Shown piece by piece: positions 36,720 through 48,558 of a stretch of DNA of 55,764 bases. A model generated the notes under the pieces. The model did no database searches. It had not been told where the DNA came from and saw only the letters and a list, made by a program, of their open reading frames with translations. Each line of letters opens with the position of its first letter. Position 1 is the stretch's first letter. Source of the stretch: Aquibacillus salsiterrae (GTDB lineage: Bacteria; Bacillota; Bacilli; Bacillales; Amphibacillaceae); contig NZ_JAMQKC010000016.1 of NCBI RefSeq assembly GCF_028416595.1, forward strand, positions 1 through 55,764, given 5' to 3'. A program made the translations under genes and the position numbers.

Positions 36720-37528
36720 ATATTACCCTTTATTACTTCGATTTGATTATTTTTTACATCTACATTATGGATACGGACTAGAGATAAATATTGATCTTGC
36801 TCGACTACCCGCTCTTCTTCCTCATCTTCAGCTTCTGCAAGTACACCAATTGCAGTTACCTTAGCATTGAATTCCTTTAACAGGTTTACCATTCCATTGA
36901 TTGTTCCGCCCGCTTTCATAAAATCATCAATAATACAAATCTTCGACCCATCAGGTAGACTCCTTTTCGGTAGTACCATCGTTTGAATCTTCCTAGAAGA
37001 GCCCGACACGTAATTAATACTTACTGTAGACCCTTCAGTAACCTTAGGGTCACGCCTAACAATCACGACAGGCACGTTTAAGAAAGATGCTACAGAATAG
37101 GCAAGCGGAATACCTTTTGTTGCAACCGTCACAACAACATCTATATCTCTATCAGAAAAGGCTGTTGCAAACAATCTCCCGATATCTCGAACTGTTTGCG
37201 GTTCACCAAGCAGGTCGCTCATGAACAAATAACCACCAGGTAAAAGACGACTGGAATCTTCGAGACGATTGCATAACTGGTCAAGAAATTCATTACATTT
37301 TTCACGGGAAAGGTGTGGGATATATTTCACCCCACCAGCTGCTCCTGCTACGGATTCTAAGTAACCAATCCCCTCTTGTTGGAACATGTTATTAACAATT
37401 GTCAAGTCCTCACTTATTGATGACTTGGCAGCGTTGTACATTGTTGAAAAAGAAGGTAGGGAAACGAGTTCCATAGGGTGCTCTATTAAATAGTTCGTAA
37501 TTCCTACCAATCGATCGCTTCTTTTCAT
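36701..37528 (-). CDS. purR: Purine operon repressor PurR
   Basis: PurR represses purine genes; PRPP prevents DNA binding. 275 residues. The N-terminal winged helix (about 1-74) starts KRSDRLVGITNYLIEHPMEL, as in the family. The phosphoribosyltransferase-like domain carries KICIIDDFMKAGGTING (near 200), the PRPP loop. It lies before spoVG as in B. subtilis. Its last codons lie in a sequence resembling the end of the intergenic repeat. Confidence 0.96.
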   Translation of the reverse strand: MKRSDRLVGITNYLIEHPMELVSLPSFSTMYNAAKSSISEDLTIVNNMFQQEGIGYLESVAGAAGGVKYIPHLSREKCNEFLDQLCNRLEDSSRLLPGGYLFMSDLLGEPQTVRDIGRLFATAFSDRDIDVVVTVATKGIPLAYSVASFLNVPVVIVRRDPKVTEGSTVSINYVSGSSRKIQTMVLPKRSLPDGSKICIIDDFMKAGGTINGMVNLLKEFNAKVTAIGVLAEAEDEEEERVVEQDQYLSLVRIHNVDVKNNQIEVIKGNILESME

Positions 37529-37583
37529 TCCTACACCTCAAAATCCGAATATTATTTCGTCAAATATAACATTATATACGTGT

Positions 37584-38453
37584 CTAATCAAGATTTTGAT
37601 GATAGCCAAGCATTCGAACCATATAAACCTCGTTACAAAATCCTCTTAAACTGTTGTAAATTCTATATGCTCGACTTTCTTGCCTGACAATAGAAAAAAC
37701 CGTTGGGCCACTACCACTCATTAAAACCGCATCAGCCCCTGACTGCTCCATAAGTTTTTTGATTTGTAGCACTTCGGGATATTCTTTTAATGTTACGGAT
37801 TCTAGTACATTCCCTATACGTTCACACATCGCCTCATAATCACTTTGCTTGATTGCTTCAATCATTCCGGTTGTATCTGGATGAGAGACGTTTTCTAATT
37901 TCAACTTTTGATAGACAGTTTGTGTTGAAACGCCCATCACTGGCTTAGCAAGAACAACCCAACAAGCAGGCGGCGCCTTTAGTTCAGTTATCCGTTCACC
38001 CCGACCACGAGCTACAGCAGTTGAATTGTATACACAAAACGAAACATCTGATCCTATTTTGGAACCAAGCTCCGCTAATTGACTAGTAGTAAGACCTAAC
38101 GACCATAGCCTGTTAAGGCCTCTTAATGTCGCTGCTGCATCACTACTACCTCCCGCAAGGCCGGCTGCAACAGGAATATATTTCTCAATTTTGATTTTAA
38201 CACCTTGCTTAATTCCTAACGTTGTTTTAAGCAATCTAGCAGCTCGATAGGCTAAATTCCGTTCATCATTTGGCACAAATCGATTTTCAGATTCAATAAT
38301 TATCCGATCTTCGTCTAGACCTATTAGTTCAATCCGGTCAGCTAAATCAATGGTAGTCATCACCATTTCTATTTCATGATAATTATCCGGTCGCTTATAC
38401 AACACATCTAAAGATAAATTTATTTTAGCTGGAGCCTTTTCCAGTACAAACAT
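37584..38453 (-). CDS. ispE: 4-diphosphocytidyl-2-C-methyl-D-erythritol kinase
   Basis: IspE is the fourth enzyme of the MEP isoprenoid pathway. 289 residues from the ATG at 38453, preceded by AGGTG; a GTG nine bases earlier overlaps that site. GHMP kinase motifs are visible: [12 protein letters not shown] (6-17), the ATP loop [20 protein letters not shown] (near 95) and MSGSGPTVF near 258. The length equals B. subtilis IspE. Confidence 0.97.
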   Translation of the reverse strand: MFVLEKAPAKINLSLDVLYKRPDNYHEIEMVMTTIDLADRIELIGLDEDRIIIESENRFVPNDERNLAYRAARLLKTTLGIKQGVKIKIEKYIPVAAGLAGGSSDAAATLRGLNRLWSLGLTTSQLAELGSKIGSDVSFCVYNSTAVARGRGERITELKAPPACWVVLAKPVMGVSTQTVYQKLKLENVSHPDTTGMIEAIKQSDYEAMCERIGNVLESVTLKEYPEVLQIKKLMEQSGADAVLMSGSGPTVFSIVRQESRAYRIYNSLRGFCNEVYMVRMLGYHQNLD

Positions 38454-38532
38454 CCCGTTCACCTACTTATAAAATATACCCATAAATTTTACCATATACA
38501 TGCACAAGTTCGCTAATTGACACAGATAATGT

Positions 38533-38620
38533 TTTAAGCTTGCTCATCCCTGACATGGCGTAAGACCACAAGGGACTAAGCATCCGGAGCTAGAAGACCT
38601 TTGATTTTTTATACTTTTAA
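38533..38620 (+). repeat. Intergenic repeat copy 11
   Basis: TAAGCTTGCTCATCCCTGACATGGCG, then GGAGCTAGAAGACCTTTGATTTTTTATACTTT. It ends at the U-tract of the sspF terminator. Confidence 0.6.
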
Positions 38621-38658
38621 AAAAAAAAAAACGGTAGATCCCAAATTTAGGATCTACC
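38619..38658 (-). terminator. Terminator overlapping the sspF stop codon
   Basis: GGTAGATCC and GGATCTACC form a 9-bp stem, and a tract of 11 or more U residues follows. The first arm is the last coding codons of sspF, and the TAA stop is in the loop. Confidence 0.9.
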
Positions 38659-38826
38659 ATTTTTCATCTGTTCCTCGGCTAGTTGGATTGCTCGCTTCAC
38701 CATATTACCGGCATCGCTCGCACGAATTCCTCCCCAGCCTTCCTTTTGCACCGTGTCGTAAAAACCTAACTCCTTTGCAATTTCCTCTTTCAATTGGTCT
38801 GACATAATTCCTCTACGTCTACCCAT
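38647..38826 (-). CDS. sspF: Small acid-soluble spore protein SspF
   Basis: A 59-residue alpha/beta-type-related SASP. The translation starts [16 protein letters not shown] and goes on [37 protein letters not shown], closely matching B. subtilis SspF. GAAGGGAG lies before the ATG. It coats spore DNA. It stands between veg and ispE, as in B. subtilis. I could not find a convincing SigG promoter in the upstream AT-rich gap (38827-39009). Its end overlaps its terminator. Confidence 0.95.
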   Translation of the reverse strand: MGRRRGIMSDQLKEEIAKELGFYDTVQKEGWGGIRASDAGNMVKRAIQLAEEQMKNGRS

Positions 38827-39009
38827 GAAAAAAGCTCCCTTCTAAAAGCAAATTTTTACGACAAGATTATTTTCTGTTACTTCCGCAAAAATAATCGCGT
38901 TATTTTTTGTAAATTATTAAAAAACATGTATCCGTTTTCAAAAATTATGTTATAATACCTATAATTAAAACATAAAGTAAGAAAAACACAGGCACCAAAT
39001 CTATATAAT

Positions 39010-39102
39010 TTAGAAAAGCGCAGTTCACGCCATACTAAGCCCCTCGGGGTAGGCAACTGAAGCTAGACAGCTCTTGGATTTTTTTATACTTTTGTATCTT
39101 GT
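39010..39102 (+). repeat. Intergenic repeat copy 12
   Basis: A good copy: TTAGAAAAGCGCAGTTCACGCC, GGGGTAGGCAACTGAAGCT, AGACAGCTCTTGGATTTTTT, then TATACTTTTGTATCTTGTA. It ends at the veg terminator. Confidence 0.8.
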
Positions 39103-39131
39103 AAAAAAAGCAGTAAACAAAGTTTACTGCT
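39103..39131 (-). terminator. Terminator overlapping the veg stop codon
   Basis: AGCAGTAAAC and GTTTACTGCT form a 10-bp stem with a 3-nt loop, then U7. The stop codon TAA of veg lies in the first arm. Confidence 0.9.
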
Positions 39132-39390
39132 CCCCAAGTACCATTTTGCTCATATCATCGATGAAGTTTAACTCGACTGTTTCAGTCAAAACATCTGCAT
39201 AGCTATAAGAAACACGTTCAAACGCATTTTCTTGCTGATCTAATTCCACGATAAATACCGCTGGATAGGTTTCAGCTAGCGTTCCATAACGTTCTACCGT
39301 CTTTCTTCTTCCACCATTCGCTCTAAGCTTCAAGCGTTTACCAATTTGACCATCTAGGCCCTGTTTGATTTCCACTAATGTTTTTGCCAA
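39124..39390 (-). CDS. veg: Veg protein (biofilm regulator)
   Basis: An 88-residue cytosolic protein: [20 protein letters not shown], then [13 protein letters not shown] and [17 protein letters not shown], very close to B. subtilis Veg. In that species Veg stimulates biofilm matrix genes by affecting SinR. I use TTG at 39390 (MAKTLVEI), with AGGTGG 6 nt upstream. A longer frame from 39501 crosses the promoters and is not credible. Two strong promoters drive it. Confidence 0.95.
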   Translation of the reverse strand: MAKTLVEIKQGLDGQIGKRLKLRANGGRRKTVERYGTLAETYPAVFIVELDQQENAFERVSYSYADVLTETVELNFIDDMSKMVLGEQ

Positions 39391-39412
39391 TACACTCCAC
39401 CTCACTGTAATT

Positions 39413-39441
39413 ACTATACCACATTTATTTGTCGTAGTCAA
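39413..39441 (-). promoter_or_regulatory. veg promoter, proximal (SigA)
   Basis: The minus strand has TTGACT (39436-39441), 17 nt, TATAGT (39413-39418). Confidence 0.7.
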
Positions 39442-39453
39442 ATAAAATATTAT

Positions 39454-39483
39454 ATTATAACAGTATAGCAATTTTAATGTCAA
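39454..39483 (-). promoter_or_regulatory. veg promoter, distal (SigA)
   Basis: The minus strand has consensus TTGACA (39478-39483), 18 nt, and consensus TATAAT (39454-39459). B. subtilis veg is known for its very strong promoter. Confidence 0.75.
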
Positions 39484-39577
39484 CAGAAAATATTTGTCCA
39501 TTTTCCATCAACGTTTATTTTCTCGAATTTTTGTAAAATTATGTACTTCTTTTAAAAGATATTCCTTTCTTACCCTA

Positions 39578-39664
39578 TAAGAAAAGCGCAAGTCTCGCCT
39601 CGCTAGACTAAGGCAGGAAGCGGAGTGGATAGCTTTTGGATTTTTTTATACTTTTTTTCTCTTT
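39578..39664 (+). repeat. Intergenic repeat copy 13
   Basis: TAAGAAAAGCGCAAGTCTCGCC, AGGCAGGAAGCGGAGTGGAT and TTTTGGATTTTTTTATACTT, ending at the yabG terminator. Confidence 0.8.
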
Positions 39665-39702
39665 AAAAAAACTTGTAGAAAAACACTCGGTTTCTCTACA
39701 AG
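39665..39702 (-). terminator. Intrinsic terminator of yabG
   Basis: CTTGTAGA and TCTACAAG pair, with a 15-nt loop, then U7. Confidence 0.8.
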
Positions 39703-39718
39703 CTTTAGTTATCTATGA

Positions 39719-40588
39719 TTAAAAATATTCATTTTCATCGATATATGGCATCCCCGTTCGCAACAATCCTTTTGTTTCTACTCCTCCAAGTCCTTTTTCA
39801 CCTGTAATTGTATTTCGTAGCGCGTCGTATACGCCTACTTTTTCCATAAATGGTGTATAAGCAATTTTTGCAACAATATAGACTGGATCTAATGCATGGA
39901 TGTTGATTCGTGATGGAGAGCTGGCAAAATTCGCACCCGCTCTAATTAACGATTCAAAATGAGACTGACATGCACCAGCAAAAATAACTAACTGGTCCAT
40001 ATTAGGAATTACTTTTCTTGCCTCTCGAACCGTTTCTACAAAATACTTAGAATGACGATAGGCACGAATATCCTTTTTACCACCCTTACTCCGAGAAAAG
40101 GCATCATGGCCAGTTATAACAATGACGTCTGGTTGAATCTTTTCAACTAATCCCTTAATTTTTGTAGGCATTTCGGTTTCGTTTAAATGTACACCATGTA
40201 CTTGTAATCCTATCCTTTGATACAAATTAATACACTTTTTTAAATATATCTGGTCACCATCAAGATGAAGGACCCGCGCAGGTATTTGAAAGTAATTGGA
40301 TGGTTGATGGTATCCTCCTGTACTTTCATATTCACGCTTTTCTTTCATTAACTGAAAATCTTGTCGAAATAATCGAAAGGAATAATCCTCTTGTTCTCTA
40401 ATTCTCTTTCGTCTATCTTCTAAATCTCTTTCTTGCACTTTAATTAAATCATTTATATTTGCATCTGCTTCGAGACGAATATCTTCTCCATGCAATAAAA
40501 CCAAATCTTCTTCAATGGAAATAATCCTAAAAAGGATGTCGTGATGATAAGAAGACCGTGTTACTAAATCTCCTGTTTTTAGGCTCAT
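39719..40588 (-). CDS. yabG: Sporulation-specific protease YabG
   Basis: YabG processes spore coat and cortex-related proteins in B. subtilis. 289 residues from the ATG at 40588, just after GAGGTG; a GTG two codons earlier overlaps that site. The start SLKTGDLVTRSSYHHDILFR and the block DQLVIFAGACQSHFESLIRAGA (near 212), then NFASSPSRINIHALDPVYIV, match the family. The Cys-His-rich segment GACQSHF is a likely active-site region. A SigK-like promoter lies upstream. Confidence 0.94.
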   Translation of the reverse strand: MSLKTGDLVTRSSYHHDILFRIISIEEDLVLLHGEDIRLEADANINDLIKVQERDLEDRRKRIREQEDYSFRLFRQDFQLMKEKREYESTGGYHQPSNYFQIPARVLHLDGDQIYLKKCINLYQRIGLQVHGVHLNETEMPTKIKGLVEKIQPDVIVITGHDAFSRSKGGKKDIRAYRHSKYFVETVREARKVIPNMDQLVIFAGACQSHFESLIRAGANFASSPSRINIHALDPVYIVAKIAYTPFMEKVGVYDALRNTITGEKGLGGVETKGLLRTGMPYIDENEYF

Positions 40589-40638
40589 ATTCACACCTCA
40601 CATAGGCCATTCTTTAACCAATATTCATAACTATAAAA

Positions 40639-40665
40639 TAGCCTATGATGAGAATATAAACTTGT
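40639..40665 (-). promoter_or_regulatory. SigK-like promoter of yabG
   Basis: The minus strand has AC (40664-40665), 16 nt, CATAGGCTA (40639-40647), fitting AC-N16/17-CATANNNTA. yabG is SigK dependent in B. subtilis. Confidence 0.5.
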
Positions 40666-40670
40666 TCCTG

Positions 40671-42111
<1,441 letters not shown>

Positions 42112-42230
42112 AACCTGTATCCCCCGTTCCTAGTTGTCGTTTCCATTATATAGAATTCTCATGATAAAGAAAAATGTTGATCTAGACGTGCCGATAATTA
42201 CCTAAGTCGTAAATCAGTCTGGAACGACCG

Positions 42231-42309
42231 TGCTTATAATGCCCTCAGGCGGGCTAGGCGCTGTAGCAGAGTGTGGCTGTCGCTAAATGTTATCCATGCT
42301 TAGTCATGC
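42231..42309 (+). repeat. Intergenic repeat copy 14
   Basis: GGCGGGCTAGGCGCTGTAGC, then GTGGCTGTCGCTAAATGTTA and TCCATGCTTAGTC. It resembles copies 2 and 15 and abuts the U-tract of the yabE terminator. Confidence 0.7.
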
Positions 42310-42366
42310 AAAAAAACAGACATCTTATCAATCTTGTGAAAGATTAGATAAAATGTCCACCCTGTT
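42310..42366 (-). terminator. Intrinsic terminator of the yabE-like gene
   Basis: GGACATTTTATCTAATC and GATTGATAAGATGTC form a long stem, then GUUUUUUU. Confidence 0.85.
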
Positions 42367-42372
42367 TGTTTA

Positions 42373-43572
42373 CTATTCTAGAATTTTAACTTGAACTGTC
42401 TTTTTACCGAAACGAGCAGCCTCGCTTAATGTCGGTAAATGAACATCGATACGATTGCCTTTTATATTTCCACCAGTATCTCTTGCAACAGCATAGCCAT
42501 AGCCCTCAACCCATACCTTTGTTCCTAGTGGAATAACACTTGGGTCAACTGCAATAACTCCATTCGGGTTTTGCTTTAAGTTATAACCGGTTCTTGTTAA
42601 ACCAGAACCACTACACGTTTTACAATTCCAGTTATATGCGGTTGCTTCCATATACATCGTTTTGACAACCTTATCGTCACCACGAGATACCGGTTTAGAT
42701 GCACTAAGTTGTTTTATTTTCGTTCCGACAGCAACAATCCGCTTTTTACTTTCCTTTTTTACTTCCTCTTTAATTAACTCACGTGATACTTCCTTACCAT
42801 TTTCCAATGTTACTTCATAAGATTTAGATACAATACCCTCTTCACCTGGTTCTAGTACTTTTTTAACACCTTTACCGATGGAATTATCACTTCTAGTTAC
42901 AGTTGGATAATCTACTGTTTCTTCCACTACATCTGTAACTTTTTCCACTCGTGTTATCGTAATATCTGTATCTTTATCTACCTTCTCGGTTTTCTTTGGT
43001 GTTATCCGGTCCAACTCACTTAAGGTTACATCATTTTCCTTTAATAAATCAGCGACAGTTCCCCCAGTTGTCCAAAGATCCTTTTCTTCTCCACCGTCAT
43101 TTATGGTGACTTGATATCCACGTTTTATCTTAATTTCTGCATTACTTTCTAGAGCCGCTCCCTCATCTAACGATACCTCATCATAGCTTGAGACTTCTAT
43201 TCCTTGTTCATCTAAAAACTCGCCAACCGTTTTCTCTGTAGAGTAATACTGTTTTTCTTCTCCATTTATCGCAACGACTACTGGCTTTGCTTTCTCATAT
43301 TTGATTTCCATATCGGACTTAACTGGTTCTTTAATGGAGTATGAAAGTTTGTCAAACTCTTCTACTTCAATCCCTATATCAGCTAGAACATCACCAACTG
43401 TGTATGCGTGTGTTCGTAATGTGGTTACTTCTCCATTGTTGATTACGGTCACTTGCGCTTTTGTTACTTCATATGTAACAACACTTACAATGACAAGCAC
43501 TATGGCTACACTTACAACAGATTTCACCATGTTATTTCGAATAACTGACAACAGCTTTGAAATTAGATTCAT
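42373..43572 (-). CDS. yabE: Cell wall-active YabE-like protein (DUF348-G5-3D)
   Basis: A 399-residue exported protein. After a basic start there is a signal/anchor segment (about 15-35, VVSVAIVLVIVSVVTYEV). Three DUF348 repeats (about 38-215), each with TVGDVLADIGIEV-type blocks, come next, then a G5 domain (about 215-290). The C-terminal 3D domain (about 305-399) has MYMEATAYNWNC, NGVIAVDPSVIPLGTKVWVEGYG and the DTGG-IKGNRIDV acids. RpfB/YabE-type proteins act on peptidoglycan. AGAAGGAGG lies before the ATG at 43572; an extended frame from 43692 has no site. Confidence 0.93.
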   Translation of the reverse strand: MNLISKLLSVIRNNMVKSVVSVAIVLVIVSVVTYEVTKAQVTVINNGEVTTLRTHAYTVGDVLADIGIEVEEFDKLSYSIKEPVKSDMEIKYEKAKPVVVAINGEEKQYYSTEKTVGEFLDEQGIEVSSYDEVSLDEGAALESNAEIKIKRGYQVTINDGGEEKDLWTTGGTVADLLKENDVTLSELDRITPKKTEKVDKDTDITITRVEKVTDVVEETVDYPTVTRSDNSIGKGVKKVLEPGEEGIVSKSYEVTLENGKEVSRELIKEEVKKESKKRIVAVGTKIKQLSASKPVSRGDDKVVKTMYMEATAYNWNCKTCSGSGLTRTGYNLKQNPNGVIAVDPSVIPLGTKVWVEGYGYAVARDTGGNIKGNRIDVHLPTLSEAARFGKKTVQVKILE

Positions 43573-43602
43573 GCTTTTTTGCCTCCTTCTATCCGCCGTT
43601 GT

Positions 43603-43632
43603 ATTATATAAACAACCTTTCAAGCCTGTCAA
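43603..43632 (-). promoter_or_regulatory. SigA promoter of the yabE-like gene
   Basis: The minus strand has consensus TTGACA (43627-43632), 18 nt, consensus TATAAT (43603-43608), about 30 nt before the start. Confidence 0.8.
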
Positions 43633-43831
43633 ATCACGATTTTCATCACCATTACACCAAAAATACTTCCATTTATTCCGTTTTCCTCTCATTTACTTCC
43701 AATGTTTCAAAAGTATTAAAATTAAGTTACAATTCCTTATATTACCAATTATTTTCTTGTTCTATAAAGCATCTAAATATGGGTGGCTATTTTAGTTACT
43801 TGATTAAGACATCACCATTTAAAATCCCAAA

Positions 43832-43870
43832 TAAAAAGCAGTATAGACCCTACTCAAGGATCTATACTGC
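43832..43870 (-). terminator. Intrinsic terminator of tatD
   Basis: GCAGTATAGATCC and GGGTCTATACTGC form a 13-bp stem (with G-U pairs) and a 7-nt loop, then UUUUUAU. No repeat adjoins. Confidence 0.9.
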
Positions 43871-43902
43871 ATCATATGCTTCATTACACCTGGTCATTCC
43901 GA

Positions 43903-44670
43903 TTATTCTATTTTAAAAAATTGCAATGCATTTTTTGTCGTAGCGGCACTAACTTCCTCGAACGGTATATTTTTTAACTCAGCAATTTTTTCTGCTACTA
44001 ACTTTACATATGCAGGCTCATTTCGCTTGCCTCGATTAGGATGTGGAGCAAGAAAAGGACAATCTGTTTCTATTAACAAGCGGTCTAGCGGGACAACCTT
44101 AGCAACTTCTTTTGGCGCTCTTGCATTTTTAAATGTTACTGGACCACCTAGTGAAATATAGAAATTCATGTCTAGAAATGTCTGAACATATTCAGCTGAA
44201 TCACTATAGCAGTGCATGACACCGCCGACTTCTACCGCCTTTTCTTCTTGTAATATTTCGATGATATCTTCTGTTGCTTCCCGGTTATGAATAATGATGG
44301 GCATGTCGATTTTTCTGGCCAACCTTATTTGCTTACGAAAAACCTCCTTCTGAACAGCTTTAGGAGACTTATCCCAATGGTAATCCAACCCCATCTCCCC
44401 CAAAGCAACTACTTTTGGATGCTTCGAAAGTTCCTCCAACCAGTTTAGTTCCTGATCAGTCATATCAATTGCATCAACAGGGTGCCAACCAACAGCTGCA
44501 TAGATGTTTTGATTATTTTCTGCTAGTTCAATCGCTTTAGGAATCGTTTCATGATCAAATCCAACAACAATCATATAGGAAACACCCGCATCCTTTGCTC
44601 GCGCTTTAACCTCTTCTAAATCTTCTTTAAAATGATCAATATTTAGATGGACATGTGTATCAAATAACAA
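43903..44670 (-). CDS. tatD: TatD-family metal-dependent DNase
   Basis: A 255-residue TIM-barrel hydrolase. FDTHVHLNID (3-12) has the HxH metal pair, GEMGLDYHWDK carries the Glu (near 92), IIIHNREATEDIIEIL the next His, MHCYSDSA another, and IETDCPFLAPHPNRGKRNEPAYV the final Asp. TatD proteins are 3'-5' DNases linked to DNA repair. It follows metG as in B. subtilis yabD. Confidence 0.95.
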   Translation of the reverse strand: MLFDTHVHLNIDHFKEDLEEVKARAKDAGVSYMIVVGFDHETIPKAIELAENNQNIYAAVGWHPVDAIDMTDQELNWLEELSKHPKVVALGEMGLDYHWDKSPKAVQKEVFRKQIRLARKIDMPIIIHNREATEDIIEILQEEKAVEVGGVMHCYSDSAEYVQTFLDMNFYISLGGPVTFKNARAPKEVAKVVPLDRLLIETDCPFLAPHPNRGKRNEPAYVKLVAEKIAELKNIPFEEVSAATTKNALQFFKIE

Positions 44671-44732
44671 AAAAATTCCTCCTAACCTTAGGTTACAGAT
44701 CCCAGATCGTTTCTTATCTTATCGTCCCTGCT

Positions 44733-44784
44733 AAAAAACAGGTTAGCCAAATGAGGCTTTCACCCACTGACAACCTGTTTTTTG
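44733..44784 (-). terminator. Intrinsic terminator of metG
   Basis: AACAGGTT and AACCTGTT pair, with additional inner pairs, followed by UUUUU. It separates metG from tatD. Confidence 0.8.
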
Positions 44785-44787
44785 ACA

Positions 44788-47079
<2,292 letters not shown>

Positions 47080-47108
47080 TTGACATTCTTACTTTACACT
47101 GGTAAAAT
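47080..47108 (+). promoter_or_regulatory. SigA promoter of abrB
   Basis: Consensus TTGACA (47080-47085), a 17-nt spacer and TAAAAT (47103-47108). Confidence 0.8.
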
Positions 47109-47119
47109 ATTACTAATGG

Positions 47120-47136
47120 TGTCGAATCATGACGAA
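47120..47136 (+). promoter_or_regulatory. Tandem Spo0A boxes in the abrB leader
   Basis: TGTCGAA (47120-47126) is a perfect box, and TGACGAA (47130-47136), six of seven, follows in the same direction at a 10-nt step. They lie just downstream of the expected start of transcription, as in B. subtilis abrB, where Spo0A-P represses. Confidence 0.8.
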
Positions 47137-47167
47137 TTAATATTACTACGGAGAGGGGGTATTGCCT

Positions 47168-47446
47168 GTGAAATCTACAGGGATTGTACGCAAAGTTGAT
47201 GAATTAGGACGTGTGGTTATCCCAATTGAGCTTCGTCGTACGCTAGGAATAAATGAAAAGGATTCACTTGAAATTTACGTTGATGATGATCGTATTGTTC
47301 TTAAAAAATATAAGCCCAACATGACTTGCCATATAACTGGAGAAATCTCAGATGAAAATTTAACTTTAGCAAATGGAAAGCTGATCTTAAGCGCAAAAGG
47401 TGCTAAAGAATTAATCGATGAGATTCAAGCTAAACTTCATGACTGA
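47168..47446 (+). CDS. abrB: Transition-state regulator AbrB
   Basis: AbrB represses many post-exponential genes, including spoVG in B. subtilis. The N-terminal DNA-binding domain is KSTGIVRKVDELGRVVIPIELRRTLGI (2-28), and a C-terminal multimerisation domain holds the conserved Cys in MTCHITGE (near 53). I chose GTG at 47168, with GGGGGT 7 nt upstream, matching the known start MKSTGIV; a TTG at 47162 is too close to that site. Transcribed against its neighbours and against replication, as in B. subtilis. Confidence 0.96.
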   Translation: MKSTGIVRKVDELGRVVIPIELRRTLGINEKDSLEIYVDDDRIVLKKYKPNMTCHITGEISDENLTLANGKLILSAKGAKELIDEIQAKLHD

Positions 47447-47524
47447 TTGGAACGAGAAATTTAGGACAAGCATTCCCCCCTATTTTCCGCCTCCATATAA
47501 GACTTGAATAAGAAAAAGCACTTT

Positions 47525-47563
47525 AGGCTGTCGAGATATTTTCTCAGACAGCCTTTTAATTTG
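47525..47563 (+). terminator. Intrinsic terminator of abrB
   Basis: AGGCTGTCGAGA pairs with TCTCAGACAGCCT (one bulged A), followed by TTTAATTT on the plus strand. Confidence 0.8.
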
Positions 47564-47632
47564 GTATAAATTATTTGTTCCTTATGTATTAATAATACTG
47601 TTGTTAATCCTGGACCTTAACCTAATTGGGAA

Positions 47633-48505
47633 TTAATCGTTCACATGATAGGCTTGATAAACGTCTCGCTTAGGGATATTTCTTTCTTCTGCCACCTTCT
47701 TTATTGCATCCTTGCTTTTCCACTGTTTGATTTCTATGTAATGGTTAACATGTTGAATCACACTTAAATTTTCCCACCAATGATCCATTTGTTCTTCCTC
47801 GTCATTTCCTTCAACTACAATACAAAATTCACCCTTCATGGTGCCTTGCTTTGACCATTCTAAAAGCTCTGAGGCAGTTCCTCTAACATACTCTTCAAAC
47901 TTTTTAGTTAGTTCCCGTGCAAGTGCCATCTCCCTATCACCAAAGTGGTCAGAAAGATACTGTAATGTGTCAGAAATTCGATGTGGTGATTCATAAAACA
48001 AAATCGTTGCTTGAATTTGCTTGATTCTTTCTATTTCTGTGTCTCTCTCTTTTTTCTTCCTCGGCAAAAATCCGTAAAAATAGAACTCATCTGTCCGTAA
48101 CCCAGACCCAACTAAGGCACAAAGCGCTGCACTTGCTCCTGGCAAAACAACAACAGGGTAGTCATTGGCAATACACGCTTTAACTATTTCGTATCCAGGG
48201 TCAGAAATTGCCGGCATACCTGCGTCACTAACTAGAGCAATATGTTGACCATCAGCTAACAGTTCAAGTAATCTATTTTCTCGCTCTTCTTTGTTATGTT
48301 CGTGATAGCTAATGAGTGTGGTTTTTATTTCAAAGTAATTTAGTAACTTTCTGGTGTTTCTTGTATCTTCTGCCGCTACTACTTCAACTGCTTTTAATGT
48401 ATTTAATGCCCTTATCGTAATATCCTCTAAATTACCAATTGGAGTAGGGACAATAAATAATGTGCCCGAATGATGGTTTTCCTGAAAGCTCTTTTGACTC
48501 TTCAT
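47633..48505 (-). CDS. rsmI: 16S rRNA 2'-O-ribose C1402 methyltransferase
   Basis: RsmI methylates C1402 in the decoding site. 290 residues. LFIVPTPIGNLEDITIRALNTL (near 17), VAAEDTRNTRKLL and the motif VSDAGMPAISDPGYEIV (near 94) mark the tetrapyrrole-methylase fold. VVLPGASAALCALVGSG follows. GGGGGTAG precedes the ATG. yazA, a GIY-YIG gene found next to it in B. subtilis, is missing. Confidence 0.96.
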   Translation of the reverse strand: MKSQKSFQENHHSGTLFIVPTPIGNLEDITIRALNTLKAVEVVAAEDTRNTRKLLNYFEIKTTLISYHEHNKEERENRLLELLADGQHIALVSDAGMPAISDPGYEIVKACIANDYPVVVLPGASAALCALVGSGLRTDEFYFYGFLPRKKKERDTEIERIKQIQATILFYESPHRISDTLQYLSDHFGDREMALARELTKKFEEYVRGTASELLEWSKQGTMKGEFCIVVEGNDEEEQMDHWWENLSVIQHVNHYIEIKQWKSKDAIKKVAEERNIPKRDVYQAYHVND

Positions 48506-48558
48506 ACTGAACTACCCCCATTTGTTTTCTGTCGACCAATATGTTTATTCACATACAG

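Larger units (their letters stand above)
43573..43902. other. Non-coding gap between tatD and the yabE-like gene
   Basis: It contains the tatD terminator and the yabE promoter. The rest (about 43633-43831) has no gene I can support. In B. subtilis an antisense RNA acts on yabE, but I see no clear ECF-type promoter here. Confidence 0.55.

Noticed and set aside
38827-39009. SigG promoter for sspF
   Set aside because: Expected for a spore protein gene, but no pair of elements at proper spacing was convincing.
39391-39501. N-terminal extension of veg
   Set aside because: The added residues come from the two promoter regions; the family starts at MAKTL.
43301-43916. Two plus-strand frames over the yabE start and upstream gap
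   Set aside because: They lack ribosome binding sites, overlap a certain gene, and resemble no protein I know.
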